Positions 1-11,734 are shown, counted from the first letter of the stretch. The stretch: DNA of 64,000 bases from Bedellia somnulentella (GCA_963576735.1 OY755176.1:9161423-9225422); one strand, 5' to 3'. A program made the numbers and translations. Notes: generated by a model from the sequence alone, not told the origin.

Positions 1-810
1 ACACATCTTTCATATTTAATGTAGCAAGATCCTCTACATTTCTTGACGACATAATTAAAGCTATCTCACTGGTATTGCATTGGTTTACTGTATATAACCT
101 GGTTCTGAATGCAAAAAAAACTAAATGTACTAATTTAAACTAATTAACTTTAGCGAATGTTAGGCAAGTTGATGCCAATATTGTTATTGACAGTGAAAAA
201 GTAGAATTAGTGAAAGAGACAAAATTCCTAGGGATCTCGATCTATCGATATCGATAGGGAATCGATTCTAAGTTGCAATGGGGACCCCATATAGCAGACA
301 TAGAAACAGCTCGCATTGTTTATTTCAGTTATTTTCATAGCATTATGTCTTATGGTATTTAATTAAGGGGTAAAGCGGCTGATGTTCATAAACTTATCGT
401 CTTACGAAAGCAAGCTATCCGATCTATCTACATGTTAAGGACTAGGTATGCTTTGCGCAAAAAAATAAAGATATTGGCATTTAAACTGTCCCATGCCAAT
501 ACATATTTGAGAATTTTATGTATGCCAAAAAGAATATGTGCCAATTTAGTAAAGTTAGTGATAGGCATACTGTTAACACTCGAAATAAGGAGAAACTTAA
601 AGTACCGAAGTGGAGACTTAATAAAGTAAGTAACTCCTTTATGGGACTACCCCTCAAAATGTTCAACAAACTTCCTTCTGACATATTGGAATTGCGTGTG
701 GCATCTTTTAAAAAGCAATTAAAGCCATGCTTTCAAAGAAATTTTACTACAGTGTTCAAGATACTTAAACGACCCAACGCGCACATGACCGTGTCCGTAA
801 AGCTATAAAT
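1..810 (+). mobile_element. LINE (Jockey/CR1-like) reverse transcriptase 3' end, decayed
   Basis: The plus strand reads as the C-terminal part of a non-LTR reverse transcriptase broken by frameshifts and stops. Recognisable pieces in order are a 'FLGI' strand near 220, 'LQWGPHI' near 280, 'YFSYFHSIMSYG' near 320-358, and 'NSFMGLPLKMFNKLP' near 628-675. These are typical of the thumb and C-terminal region of Jockey/CR1-clade elements. The 5' part lies off the left edge. Inactive relic. Confidence 0.8.
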
Positions 811-1934
811 CTTTCCTCGTTATTCCTAGGAATAATTGTCTGGTGAGGATTTTTCTTCTCACGTTATGTGATTGTTTTTTTTTGTGATGGATAATTTATT
901 TGATTTATGTCATACTAGCGTTTGGTTTGGTAGCATAGAAAATCTTTTATAAAGTAAAAACATGTTTATAAACTGAAATTGTACAAACCATATTTTTAAA
1001 AAATGAAAAAATATGAATGTAAAGAGTTTCTTTGTTGCTTCTTCTCTTTACGAACACCTTCCGAAGCAACGAACTAATCGTTTCAAACTAAATTTATTAA
1101 AAATAATGACGTTTAAAATGATAGTTTTTAACTTAATTTTGAAAAATAAACTTTAGACTTTTTTTTTTACTTTTTTGACATGTTGTTAGGTGAGAGAAAA
1201 CATCGTGAGTACACCTATGTGGTAGTGTACATAGTACATTACTAACACACAAATGTTTGTCTAAGTAAAAAATCGCAATTGGCATTGAAGCCCTAGTATC
1301 TGTATGTCCTATCCGTATTGTGAAATTTTTGGAGATATTGCTGCAGACTCATCACTAATCGTCTTTTATTTACTTGGGAAGGATTTTTTTGTTCCATTGG
1401 ATTTCCAGCGACTTTAAAAAAGTATTGTTAAGCTCATTGCCCAGCAATCAATATAGAGTACAATAATACAATACAATTCTGTGTATGATTTTATACGGCT
1501 CGAGACCTATCACCAACAATTTTTAATTTTTATTTATTGTTTATCTCGGACTTTTCTAGTATAAATGTTGGTTTACTCTTAAGAAAAAATATGCCCTGTC
1601 GCCATTAAAAAGTGGTTTTAACACCGATTGAACGTCTACATTATAAGCACAAATTTTTAAGGTCAAAAAAATCTCATGTGATCACATTCACAAAACGTAA
1701 TGAAAAAGAGGCCATTTTAATGCTCCATTAATATGCACTACCAAATAATAATTCCATAGTTATAACTTACCAATTGTGTGTAATACAAAATTGTATGTTT
1801 GGAAAATACTAAAGTTGATTTCATTCCAGTTATATCTGTACCGAGTCAGCAAATAAACTACAGATATTTCACCTGCAATCACAAAAATAATTACAAACAA
1901 AACATTACAGTTAAAAGAGCCCTAACCCATTTTA
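811..1934. other. AT-rich stretch, no gene seen
   Basis: No convincing coding exon on either strand. I looked here for exon 3 of paralog A (about 102 nt, minus strand) and did not find it. Around 905-960 there is a short similarity to 27140-27195 (both contain a gcgtt-ggttt-g...gaaaatctt pattern), suggesting an uncharacterised dispersed repeat. Confidence 0.5.
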
Positions 1935-2066
1935 TTCCAGTCGTAAGGAATGGCTTAGGTAATTGGGGTGTTTTAAAGTTGAAGACCACCTACTTCTAAG
2001 AGTGGTTGAGAAAGCTCTGGCTAACGCTCTTTGGGATTGATAGCCGTAAGTTATGTATGTATGTGG
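1935..2066 (+). repeat. RTE-SINE fragment, decayed
   Basis: Starts with a degraded 'gtcgtaag' head and ends with 'gatagccgtaagttatgtatgtatg', the typical 3' end of the RTE-SINE family described at 46553-46796. It ends 45 nt beyond the donor site of paralog A exon 2 and is antisense to that gene. Confidence 0.5.
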
Positions 2067-2111
2067 GCCTTCTACATAAAATAAGCCTACAAATATGAAA
2101 ATTATATTTAC

Positions 2112-2256
2112 CATGTAAAGTTCCGAACAGCAAAGAAGTAGCTAACAAGAGGATTCGCAACTTCCATCCGTGTTTTGCCACAATTCGGAATGTATCTCGT
2201 AAACTTGTGAAATCAAAGAAAGTACGTAACAAGGGACAAAATCCTTTACCAGTCAC
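2112..2256 (-). CDS. Paralog A exon 2
   Basis: 145 nt between acceptor TTTTTTTACAG and donor G|GTAAAT. It continues exon 1 in phase 0 and ends in phase 1, as in both paralogs. It encodes a loop and the first helix of the C-terminal half, including 'FFDFTSLRDTF' and 'LLLATSLLFGTLH', which match 'FFNLNHVLDTI' and 'ILTLFVVFILYGP' in paralog B. Confidence 0.78.
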
Positions 2257-5200
2257 CTGTAAAAAAATAAATTTAAAAATATATATACAGGTAAGTATTA
2301 TTGTAATTATAAAATATTTTCAGTCTTTTTATAATGTTACTCGTACAAACTCGTATATACACTCAAAGTTACGCCGTATATTCCACAATGGGTTTGGAAG
2401 AGGTACTAATACGTCTGAACATCGCATGACATTGTCACCTGGTATTCATAGTACCCACGTTTTGCTTGGACAGTATACTCACATGATAAGGCCTAAGGAT
2501 AGGTCTGCCCTATCACCGTTTCGTACCAACGCACTGCCACATGATTAAGTACAACTTAGCTAAGTGAGTTTCCTCAAAATGATTCCCTCACCGTTAACAA
2601 CCATTATAATTTAACCACGCGTATGACTCGTATATACTTGCGGCTTTAATCCCAATAGTGGGAAACCTACCGATTAGTTGTTACACGCATTGGTAGAGGG
2701 TTCCGAGATCCATTACTTCACAATCCTCCGCCATCTTTTTCGATTTGTTCCTATTTTGATAAGCCGAATTTTTAGTTAAGATTTCATTATCTTATTTTAC
2801 CCTAAAGTAGAACATAATTGATACACTGTAGCTGTTAATTATACTTAAACATAATTGATATAAAAGGGTATAAATATAATCACGTATTCTGTTTTATTTT
2901 ATTGTTTCTTGTATATAAAACAAACTTGATAAGATAAGATCCTATCAAATATATTAATAATTTATAACATACATTATCATATTCTTCGTTTTTACAAGGT
3001 ACTAAAACCGTGACATTTACAAGCACTAGTCTCTTGCCTAATATTTTCGGTTACCGGCAGTTAATAAATTAATTATTAAAGTAAAAATTACTTATTTATT
3101 AAAGTTTATTAAATCTACGGGGGTGTCGTAAGAGGTGACTAACGGTATGGGGTTTTTTTAAAGTGATTTTTGGGTGATGCAGTTGGAGACCCATCACCTA
3201 CGGTACTTGATTTCTACCATTTGTCCCCTACCAACTTCCAAATGGGACGGAGGAGTTTCTACCTCTGAAGCTCAGGCTATCCCTTTTTGGTTATTATGGC
3301 CGTGAGTATATGTATGATGTATATATGATGTATGTATATGTATGCGTATCGAGGGTATCCAAAGGAGGTTCCTTCGATATGTTGATTACAAAACGCGACA
3401 ATATACAGCCGGTTACCATCAGAGATGCATTCGATATTATTTCTTGCCCCTTGAAGCCAGGCGCCATATAAGTGACATGTGTTACTTATTTGATATTGTT
3501 AGAGGAGTAGTGGATTGTCCCGAGTTGCTTAGCAAAATTTACTTACGCACCAACCAAAAGGCCTTAAGGAAACGACCCGTCTTAAGTGTCCCAAAAGCTA
3601 ATACCAATTATAGGCGTAACTCATTCCTATTACGTGCATGTACTAAATTTAATGAATCAATAGTAGATTTAGATATTTTCGATACAAGCTCTACAAGAGT
3701 AAGAAAATTATTAACTAATTTACATTTCGGCCAATAATTTCTACACTAACCTCAACATTATAATTATTTATTTTTACCTAAATCTTTTAGTTCTGTAAGT
3801 ATTATGTAATTTTTCTATAGGTGAAGATTTGTAAATGGCATTGTGTATTCTTAATTAGTATTATATTGCTTGTATTTGTCTGTTAATCTTCCAAAGAAAA
3901 TAAAATAAAATAAAATAATAAATGTATGTAAAAATTACTTTATTTATTAAGCTAACTTTTGATGAATCATCCCAGAGAACTTAGTAAATTTTTTCATCAG
4001 TACACACACTCTGATTAAATTGAGTAAAATAGTAATTGTTAGGTCTTAGCCAAACGTTTACAAAACAGCTTTTTTTTTTAAAGCAATATTTGTAGTCACA
4101 TTTAATGAAATAGGCTCAACGGGTGTTAAATTTTTGACTAATACAATTTTTTGCCTTAATATAAAAATACTCAAGAGCGGTTTTTTTCTAGTTACTCTTG
4201 TGGCTCCCTCTATTACCCTGTTCCAACTTATCATAACCTTACGGGACACCCTGTATGTTGTAGATTAGTTCACGGTCAAAAAATTTGCTGTTTAACATTT
4301 TGTTGTGAGATATGGCCAAATGTAAGATGTCACCTAATTATGTATCTTTTAACATGTTATTTTACTATCTAAAATATTGCTGTTTAAATTTTCATTTTAA
4401 CATTATAGTTACTTAATAAAACTAAATTTAGTGCATTTTTACTGCGCGCATGTGTTTTCCGTCATTCCACGCTCAGAGAATTTTGTGCAAGAGTGAGCGC
4501 AATAGCCGCCAAATGCGGAAAAGCCCTTTAGGTACCCATGTTTTGCTTGGACAGTGTATTCACGTGATTGTGACAAAGTACAACTCAGCCATGTGGGTTT
4601 CCTCATGAAGATTTCTCATACCGTTAACAACCTTGATAACATTGAAGCCATATACGAGGGGCATGCCAATAGAAGTTAGATGCTCTTTTCTAATTTAATT
4701 GACACTGGCAAGCTATACACCATCTTAAAGGCTGTTTTTTTATTGACATATTTGAGTATAGAAAACACTTCTTTTATTTATTTTTTATTTGAATGAGCAT
4801 CATTTTTCCAAGAATCTGGCGGGAATTCACTTGCAACAATGGAGCTCAGTCGACGTGATTTTTGCGCTATGATTTATTATGACTTTAAAAAGGATTAAAG
4901 CCTCAAGAATGTTTAGAACTTTTGGCTTCTACTTTTATTGAGTCTGCTTGTTCCCGAGCAACAGTATTCAATTGGTTTGCTGATTTTAAAGAGGACGGGG
5001 ATGTCTCACAGCACGGCCGCCAACCGCGGTCACGCAAGAAAACGTTCGTGCAGTCGAAAAACTTTTTTGCAAAAAATTACATATGTAGAGCTAGAGCGAG
5101 AACTAGCAATTGGATTAGCAGCAATGCAAACCATAATTCACGACCATCTTTCTCTCCGTAAACGTTGTTCGAGATGGGTGCCGCACAAACTTACTGATGA

Positions 5201-8200
5201 GCAGAAAGACCGTCGGGTGGAATGGTGCATATTCATGATAGATAAATTCAACGGAGGCGATAAAAAAACGTGTGTGATATACTGAAGAAACATGGCTATA
5301 TAACTATGATCCCGAATCAAAGTGACAGTCGACTGTATGGTGCTTTGAAGACGAGCCAACTCCAACGAAATGTCGCCGTGCACGAAGCACACAAAAACAA
5401 ATGGTCGCCTCGTTTTTTTGCAAAATGGGTCATATTGCTACTGTTGTGCTAGAGAATGAAAGAACGGTCCACTCCAAATGGTATGTGACAGTTTGTGCTC
5501 CAACAGTAATATCAGCTTGGTGTGACAAACGACCGAAGTCAGGAATCCGGCACCTTCTCTGGCACCACGACAATGCGGCGCCGCACACGTATCCCAGAAC
5601 ACTAGATTTTTCAACTCGAAAAATGTGTCAATTCTCCCTCACCCGCCAATCCCGCCATATTCCCCTGACCTAGCGCCTTGCGATTTTTACTTGTTTCCAA
5701 AAATCAAAGAAAAACTAAAGGCGAAGAAGTTTGAAAGCAAAGAAGATCTGATGCGCTTGTCGCCTATAATTTGGAGATTTCTGAGGTATCTAAAGAAGAG
5801 TGGTCACAGGTATTTTCCAATTGGTTCAGACGTATGGAAAAGTGTATACGTGCTTAGGGCGAATACTTTGAAAAGATCGATACTTGTAATAAAGAATAAA
5901 TTTTATAATTTTTAGTATCTTGTTTCTTTTGGCATGCCCTTCGTACTTATAATACAAAAAAGATGGTAAAATATTTTATCAAAATAGACTAGAAGAACCA
6001 CGTTGGTGTGAATAGTTTAGATACCATAACGTTTATTAATAAAAAGTTGAAACAACACGGACTTCCAAATATTCACAAACTTTAAATTATATCTATTGAG
6101 ATTTTACCTATCTCTTCTGTTAGGTTGTATGGGCTAATTAATACCTTGAATGAGTTTAATATTATGTACATAATGATGACTGTCAAATAATAATGAAAAT
6201 TAATTTTGCCAAAGATACCAAAGTGGTGTTTAATCTTAAAAGGCCTTATGAGTTAATCCCGCCTATATCCCTATCTATACAATAAGATAATGATGCAGCA
6301 AAAAACTATAGGCATTAATATTTAAACATTTTTATCACACTTTATCACTCTACATTTATTATTATTTTTCTTAACCTATTTATAAAGGATACCCGAAAAA
6401 TCCATTTTATAATAGTATTGTTAAAAGGGTGTACCAATTTAGATTTTGTCTTTTTATACATATACTCACGGCTATATTTCCCTAGAAGGGGTAACCAGAG
6501 CTAAGGAATTAAAAATTCCTCAGCCACTTTTGGAAGTTGAGTGGAGAAAAGATGGTAAAAATAAAGGTTTTTGGTGATGGGTCTCCAACCGCATCGCCCA
6601 AAAATCCAATAAAAAGCCCCAATACCCTTAGTCGCCTCTTACGATACCCGTGGATAGAAAGGGGTAGCGACATTCTAAGCCGACACTACACGGCATTTTA
6701 TATTAGTAAGATTTAGGGAATGTTAACTTCAGCAAATGGGTTTTCATTGGATTTTTGTTTAGGTATAATGAGACACATATTTTTCGAAAACTCATGAAAA
6801 TTAGATCATTTAGACATAAAGAAAGTTCATTACTAGCATTTTTATTTTTGGTGATTGTTTTTCAATAAAACCGGCTATAAATCCCTAGAAATGGTAGCCA
6901 GAGCTTCGGACTCCGAAATTCACAATCGCGCACATTTGGAAGATCAGTGACCAAAGTATTATTGAATTATCAAAGGTATTGCTGATAGCTCTCCAGCCAC
7001 TCTCGCCAACTATAGCTTATAGTGCCCAAATACCCTTAGTCGCCACCTACGGACACACACGGTAAGAAATGGGGTAGAGCTAAGCCGACGAAGCGAGTCA
7101 CATCAACTATTGTTCGTAGATAAAATTTTAGAAGAAAACAGAGTAGCTCATACAATCTTTGTTAACATACGTAAATATACTCACGGCCACAAATCCCAAA
7201 AAGGTGTAGCCAGAGTTTTAAATTTGAAGTTTTAGGATTACTTACCTAATAGGATGAACATACATACACATACTCACGGCAATCAATCTCATCAAGGGTA
7301 AGCTAGAGCTTGAAAGTCCTGAGCCACATTTGGAAGTTGGTAGGGGACAAGATGGTAGAAATAAAGTATCGTTGGTGATGGGTCTCAAACCGCATCACCC
7401 GAAAACCACTTAAAAAAGCCCCGTACCCTTAGTCACCTCTTACTACCCCCGTGGCGTGGGTAGAAAGGGGTGGTGACATTTTAAGCCGGCACTTCACGGC
7501 ATTCAAATCTTTGTTTGATGATAAATTAGAATGAGACCTCATAAATAAATTAAATTTTATGCCGTTTAATTAGTAAAAAATGATTATCTTAATTTTCGAG
7601 TAGCTTCGAACTTATAATTAAAAGTGCTTAGTTTTTTCTGTAGTATTATAAATATATCGTTAAGTTAGAATAATAAATATAATGATTGTACTTATAATAG
7701 GGCTAATTTATTCTGGGTCCTACGGTTCTAGACCTCTAGTTATTTAAACGCATCGGTTCAAAATGTAAGGAAAAGGCAGTGAAAACCATTAATTATATTT
7801 AACTAAACTCACCTGTTTTTGTTCGGTCGTCCTTTCTTGTTCTTTGAGAAAAAACACGGTGTATATCAAATTTATGGTTTGCAAACATAATGGGACACCA
7901 TAGCTTACATAGTAACCGCCTTTTCTGATTAAAACGCCACTTAAACCCATACCTATGGGAAAAGCCACAGTCATACAGAAAGAAGTAATACCCATTCGGT
8001 AAGTTCTATTTGATTTTGACGTATTTGTACTAATGTAACTGAATACTGAAAGTATCGTAATGCACAAATTTCCTGTAATTCCATCGATGATGGCTTCACT
8101 GAAAACTAACACTTCCAAACGTAAATCATAGAAATAAATATTTAATAGATCACTAATACATGATAATATGCTTCCAGCTATTGGAACAGTTATGAAAAAC

Positions 8201-8622
8201 TTCTGTAGTCCAGATTTGTCTTGAAATCCACCGACGAAGATCGCAAGAATACAAGGTAACGTTGCTACTATAGATACTCTCCAATTCATTGCTGAAGCAG
8301 TTAATTTCTGTACACCTTGTTCGTAAACCAGCAAACCTTCAGTGTCTCTATTCTTGAGTCGATCGCAAATATCTTGAGTATAGTTTAAATTCACTCTGCA
8401 TGCTTTTTCTAGGTAAACATTTGTGCTCGTAATAAAAATGAGTATCATTGATACAATGAATAACATTATCGAAGGTTCCACAGAAATATTATCGTACGCA
8501 TCACGAAATAAAGATTTGGTTTTTGTTTTTTCTTCATCTTCTTTTACTCCTTGTAGAGGATCTTCTTCATTAAATTCCTCAAGTTTCCCTCGTGCAGTCA
8601 CCAATTCAATGTCTGATTTCAT
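2112..8622 (-). CDS. SLC46-like MFS transporter, paralog A (5' part; continues off left edge)
   Basis: Partial gene. Exon 1 is 8622-7813 and exon 2 is 2256-2112; later exons must lie left of position 1. The 270 residues of exon 1 cover the N-terminal half of a 12-helix major facilitator. Seen in it: 'NISVEPSIMLF' before helix 1, the family hallmark 'LEKACRVNL' (residues 71-79), a second extracellular Cys at 86, and Arg-rich 'RTYRMG' near 206-211. MFS motif A is degraded to GGFQDKSGLQK (131-141) where the two paralogs have GAWSDRTG; Asp135 is kept, the Arg after it is lost. The Asp-Ile-Thr-Thr-Glu segment before RTFR is replaced by TNTSKSN. Family members are proton-coupled solute carriers of plasma or lysosomal membranes (folate, steroid conjugates, bile acids); the substrate here is unknown. 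The 5.5 kb intron 1 is filled with repeats. Confidence 0.83.
2340..2635 (-). repeat. SINE-T copy, decayed
   Basis: Contains the SINE-T body in reverse: 'gtacccacgttttgcttgg', 'ctatcaccgtttcgtac', 'cacatgattaagtacaac' and 'ccctcaccgttaacaacca'. The tRNA-like head is lost. It lies in intron 1 of paralog A, directly upstream of exon 2. Confidence 0.7.
2640..3118. other. AT-rich intron sequence, nothing recognised
   Basis: Part of paralog A intron 1. It has many T and A runs and no coding signal. Confidence 0.5.
3119..3340 (+). repeat. RTE-SINE copy with ATGT tail
   Basis: Has 'ggtgtcgtaagaggtgacta', 'ggagacccatcacc', and the 3' end 'ggccgtgagtatatgtatg' followed by an impure ATGT repeat. It abuts the LINE fragment that starts at about 3341. 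Confidence 0.8.
3341..3925 (+). mobile_element. LINE (Jockey-like) reverse transcriptase 3' end with A-rich tail
   Basis: An uninterrupted 131-codon frame (3342-3737) encodes the C-terminus of a non-LTR reverse transcriptase: 'IQRRFLRYVDYKT' at the start, 'FLPLEARRHISDM' in the middle, then 'NSFLLRACTKFNE'. About 155 nt of 3' UTR follow, ending in an AAAAT repeat at 3896-3920. A 5'-truncated insertion in intron 1 of paralog A, younger than most LINE pieces here. Confidence 0.85.
3926..4515. other. Intron sequence, nothing recognised
   Basis: AT-rich and without recognisable coding or repeat signal, apart from a short 'gggacaccctgtatgttg' stretch (4242-4259) typical of dispersed insect repeats. 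Confidence 0.4.
4530..4650 (-). repeat. SINE-T body fragment, interrupted by mariner
   Basis: Reverse SINE-T segments 'cccatgttttgcttggacag', 'gacaaagtacaactcagcca' and 'ccgttaacaaccttgat' run to the edge of the mariner element at 4655. The tRNA-like head is not found on the far side of the mariner. Confidence 0.65.
4655..5943 (+). mobile_element. Mariner-like transposon, full length but dead
   Basis: A 1289 bp element flanked by TA on both sides (4653-4654 and 5944-5945). Terminal inverted repeats match as CGAGGGGCATGCCAATAGAA (left) and CGAAGGGCATGCCAAAAGAA (right, reverse complement). The transposase starts at ATG 4839 and is broken by early stops and frameshifts. Recognisable segments: 'FNWFADFKEDG' (HTH end), 'TEETWLYNYDPESK' near 5285, 'HHDNAAPHT' near 5565, and 'YSPDLAPCDFYLFPKIK' near 5654-5708. 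In active mariners the first catalytic motif is GDETW; here it reads TEETW, so the first Asp is gone as well. It sits in intron 1 of paralog A. Confidence 0.9.
5946..6453. other. Intron sequence, nothing recognised
   Basis: AT-rich, no exon or repeat signature seen on either strand. Confidence 0.5.
6454..6694 (-). repeat. RTE-SINE copy, near full length
   Basis: Runs from 'atatactcacggc' (3' end, reversed) to 'cgacactacacggca' (5' end, reversed). Possible short target duplication TTTTATA on both sides. Confidence 0.85.
6881..7095 (-). repeat. RTE-SINE copy, decayed
   Basis: Has 'ggctataaatccctagaaat', 'gtagccagagctt', 'cccttagtcgcc' and 'ctaagccgac' in the order expected for the reversed element, with many substitutions. 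Confidence 0.7.
7176..7235 (-). repeat. RTE-SINE 3' fragment
   Basis: Only the 3' end is present: 'atactcacggccacaaatcc' and 'gtagccagag'. It is about 25 nt before another copy in the same orientation. Confidence 0.55.
7260..7502 (-). repeat. RTE-SINE copy, full length
   Basis: From 'acatactcacggc' to 'ccggcacttcacggc', with 'gtgatgggtctcaaaccgca' in the middle. This is the fourth copy within 1.1 kb, all minus, near the start of paralog A intron 1. Confidence 0.85.
7813..8622 (-). CDS. Paralog A exon 1 (270 codons)
   Basis: Starts at the first in-frame Met (cat at 8620-8622) and ends with CAG|GTGAGT at 7813, phase 0. The length, 810 nt, equals exon 1 of paralog C. The open frame runs on to 7789, but the alignment to the paralogs stops at the donor. 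Confidence 0.87.
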
Positions 8623-9764
8623 TTTGAAAATATTTATTTAATGTTTACAATTCATTCACAAGCATGTTTGTCAAAAAAATATAGAAAAGTGCAATAAAAA
8701 AACAATTAATTTTATTAATTGAAACTGACGCTACATTTCTCGAGACGGTAAATATTACTGATTGGAACAACTATTTTGAAATGACAAAAAGCATTTACGA
8801 TAACTGGATAAAACTAATCTAAATGAGTACACTGGTCATTACAGCCTATGATAACATTTAGTTAATCACTCTTTGTCATTGCTTCATTATTGTTAGATTA
8901 AAAGGAAAACAAACATTTATTGAAGCATATCGTAGTTTGAATAGTGGCTTAGTTGAGCCACTAAGAATTTAGAACGAGAAAGTAAATAAGGGCATCAAAA
9001 TGCGTACCTGGTTTTTATCTATAAGTTAAAGTTTTATGTATTTAATTCGCCATTTATAAATTCTTTACTAATATATATGTGTCCTTAAAGTTGAGTCAAG
9101 TTTGGTGCGTCTAACATATTGGTTTCAATATGTTGAATCAGTTTTGTGAATAATTGTGGTTTCAATTCGTATGTGAGAGTTTTTGCTTTAATTCTCTATA
9201 CAAAGTGTATCTATACAAAGAGCAAGTTACTTAATTTACGCTTAATTTTTAAAATCCTATTGCATATGAATAGCCTTAATGATTGGCAATTACTTTCATG
9301 TACATAATAAATAAAAATATGTAAGGTTATGACAGACAAATAAATGACTAATCATATTTATTATCTTATTTTCAATAAACAAAATTCACCTGTTCTTATT
9401 ACTAAAAAACATGTACCGAATTCTACTGGGGGTAAAGGCCGTTTTTGTTTTAAATTTACCGCCCCATGTCTGTAAATCTTAGAATTTTACGGAGAAACCA
9501 AAAAAATACTTATAAATGGGTTTTTCAGTCTTATATATCTAGATTTTATTGTAATCCTATAGGTGTAGTTTTAGATCTTTTCTTTTAATATGCTTCAAAT
9601 TTGGGTGGAACTACAGTTTTATTCAGTCAAAGCAAATTATGAGGTGATAATTAATCAATTATAACAAAAAACCCTAATCTACACTTGAAGGACCCAGATA
9701 ATTACGTAATAAAAAGGAAAATTTTCCAGTAACGCAGAAAACGTCATTCAACTCACTTCTTACT
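8623..9764. other. Upstream region of paralog A, no gene
   Basis: AT-rich spacer upstream of the paralog A start codon. It should contain the promoter. On the minus strand GTCAGTTTC occurs near 8730, which resembles an arthropod initiator (TCAGT), about 105 nt before the ATG; this is suggestive only. Confidence 0.35.
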
Positions 9765-9965
9765 TATACTCACGCCCATTATTCCAATTAGGGTAGGCAG
9801 AGACTATCGATCACCGCTTTGCAAGATCTTGACAAATATCTCTTTCTTCCCTTACATTCATTATTCTTCTCATACATGCTCTTTTATTCTTCTCACTTCG
9901 GACCTCCGCCTTGATAAGAACATTTTCTATCTGGTCTAGAAACGTTTTACAAGGCCGTCCTCTTC
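9765..9965 (-). mobile_element. RTE LINE 3' end (C-terminus of the polyprotein), decayed
   Basis: Reverse of the RTE C-terminal region seen openly at 41208-41490: 'ggtaggcagagactatcgat', then 'tcttctcatacatgctcttt', then 'aaggccgtcctcttctaaca'. It ends in 'actcacgccca', the reversed RTE 3' terminus. Confidence 0.7.
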
Positions 9966-10262
9966 TAACAATACCATCCCCATTGGTTATTTATATCTCT
10001 TCGTAACTTTATTTTCATCCGTCATTTAAGGATAATACGAAAACATTTAGAACTTAAAAATAAAAGCTATTTAGCTTATATAACAGTGTGACTGGTAGAG
10101 AGAATTAACTCAACCATCAATCAGAACCAAAAAACGAATATGTAAACGTTAGAGTGCGAAATTCGGTATCAAACATAAATCCAGTCATTTTCTGGTAAGG
10201 CCCCTTAAAACCACTTAAATTGTAGAAAATAGAGACATGCTGTTTTTATTGTGTTATTTTAC
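9966..10262. other. Spacer, nothing recognised
   Basis: No coding exon or recognisable repeat seen. Confidence 0.4.
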
Positions 10263-10494
10263 ACACATACATATACTCATAGCTATAAATCGCTAGAAGG
10301 GTAGACAGAGATAAGGAATTAAAAATCCTCAGACACTTTTGGAAGTTGATAAGGAAAAGATGGTCAATTAAAGGTGTGATGGGTCTCCAACCGCATCACC
10401 CAAAACTCCCTTAAAAATACCCACACCCTTAGTCGCCTCTTACGACACCCATGGGAAGAAATTTATTACTATTCTAAGCCGACACTACACAGCT
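10263..10494 (-). repeat. RTE-SINE copy
   Basis: Full-length order from 'catatactcatagctataaa' to 'ctaagccgacactacacagc', with moderate substitutions. Confidence 0.8.
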
Positions 10495-10554
10495 ATATAT
10501 ATTCTACACAGAGGTAAATATACTGTTGGTGTTTTTGTTTTATAATAATATATT

Positions 10555-10745
10555 TAAAAACGCCTCACTCCGTTCCGTTTGCTTAGCCCGGGTTGGAATA
10601 TACGTAACACGAGCTTTATCTATATCCTACATATCTAAGCACCCACCTGGTATTGCAAACACGAGGTATTCCAGCACGTAGCTGTTAGGCAATCCTCTAA
10701 GCACTTTGCGCCAAGCAAACAGCCTGGTCATACAATCGTGGCCTT
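10555..10745. other. GC-richer block of unknown origin
   Basis: Base composition is markedly richer in G and C than the surroundings (for example 'cgcctcactccgttccgttt' and 'cccgggttgg'). No clear protein reading was found. It is probably an unrecognised transposon piece; an ancient LINE segment or a structural-RNA relic are alternatives. Confidence 0.3.
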
Positions 10746-11700
10746 AGTTACTGTTAGTGATACTCATTTATAATATAATAGATTAGAAAAATTATTTATT
10801 GCTCATAGAACAATGAATAACTAAATTGATGGCGGTAATAAATAAGGTTAGTCAAAAAGTAAAAAATAAGTCAAAAAGTTTTTTACTGTTTATATTTATT
10901 GAATATCTAAAGGCATATTGTTTTAGATTTGATTGTTTTTACAAAAACTCAACTATGTTAATGTTCTTTATATTTCCAGTTTTTTTATTATAAGTATTGT
11001 TATTGTTTTGTTATTAACAATGTTACACGAAGTAACTTTTTTGTGAGTTTTATTCATGGAATTAGTTAGCTGACTAAAACTGCATTAACAGCTGCCAATT
11101 AAATATTACATGCCTTAGAGACGTAGTTTTCAAAGTAAAGTTCATATTCCAAAGTTGTATGCATTGGAGAAATTCTTACTTTTAGTTTGAAAAGGAAGAA
11201 AGTTATGAATGTACTGATTTAAAATAGGGTAAATAAAAATATTTCTTATGGCTAAATATTAAGAAAGTTTTTAGTAGTTGGTTTGTATAATTTATTCACG
11301 TACGATTATAATGCCTTTCAATCAATTTTAAATAAAACTCTCTAAATTTAACTTAAAAATTTGTATCTTTGTCCTCAATATGAACATTTTACTTAAATGT
11401 TTCCTACACTAAAAAAACTGACACTACCTATACTTAACAAATGTCTTATTTTCCCGTTTCCGCGAAAAAAAACTGTATGTTTACCAGTACAAAATTAAAT
11501 TTCCCAAAAAACGCACGTACTAAAATTGGACCTGCTTACGTAGCTGTGGACTCGATCGATCTGGTGATAGATCATGGAACTGTAAACGTTGCTTAGAAAT
11601 TAAGGAATAGTCTTAAGGTTGTGTTATGTCACTAATTTTATGTATTGGTTGTAATTCTTCACATTTTCACCATTTTAGAATTTAAAAGCTTATTTCTCAC
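10746..11700. other. AT-rich spacer, nothing recognised
   Basis: Between paralogs A and B. No exon, RNA gene or repeat signature seen. Confidence 0.4.
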
Positions 11701-11734
11701 AGTGTACTTCATACGCAGGCTGACTGTCACCCAA

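Noticed and set aside
2207..2548. 113-codon plus-strand frame
   Set aside because: It is a reading of paralog A exon 2 antisense and a reversed SINE-T body.
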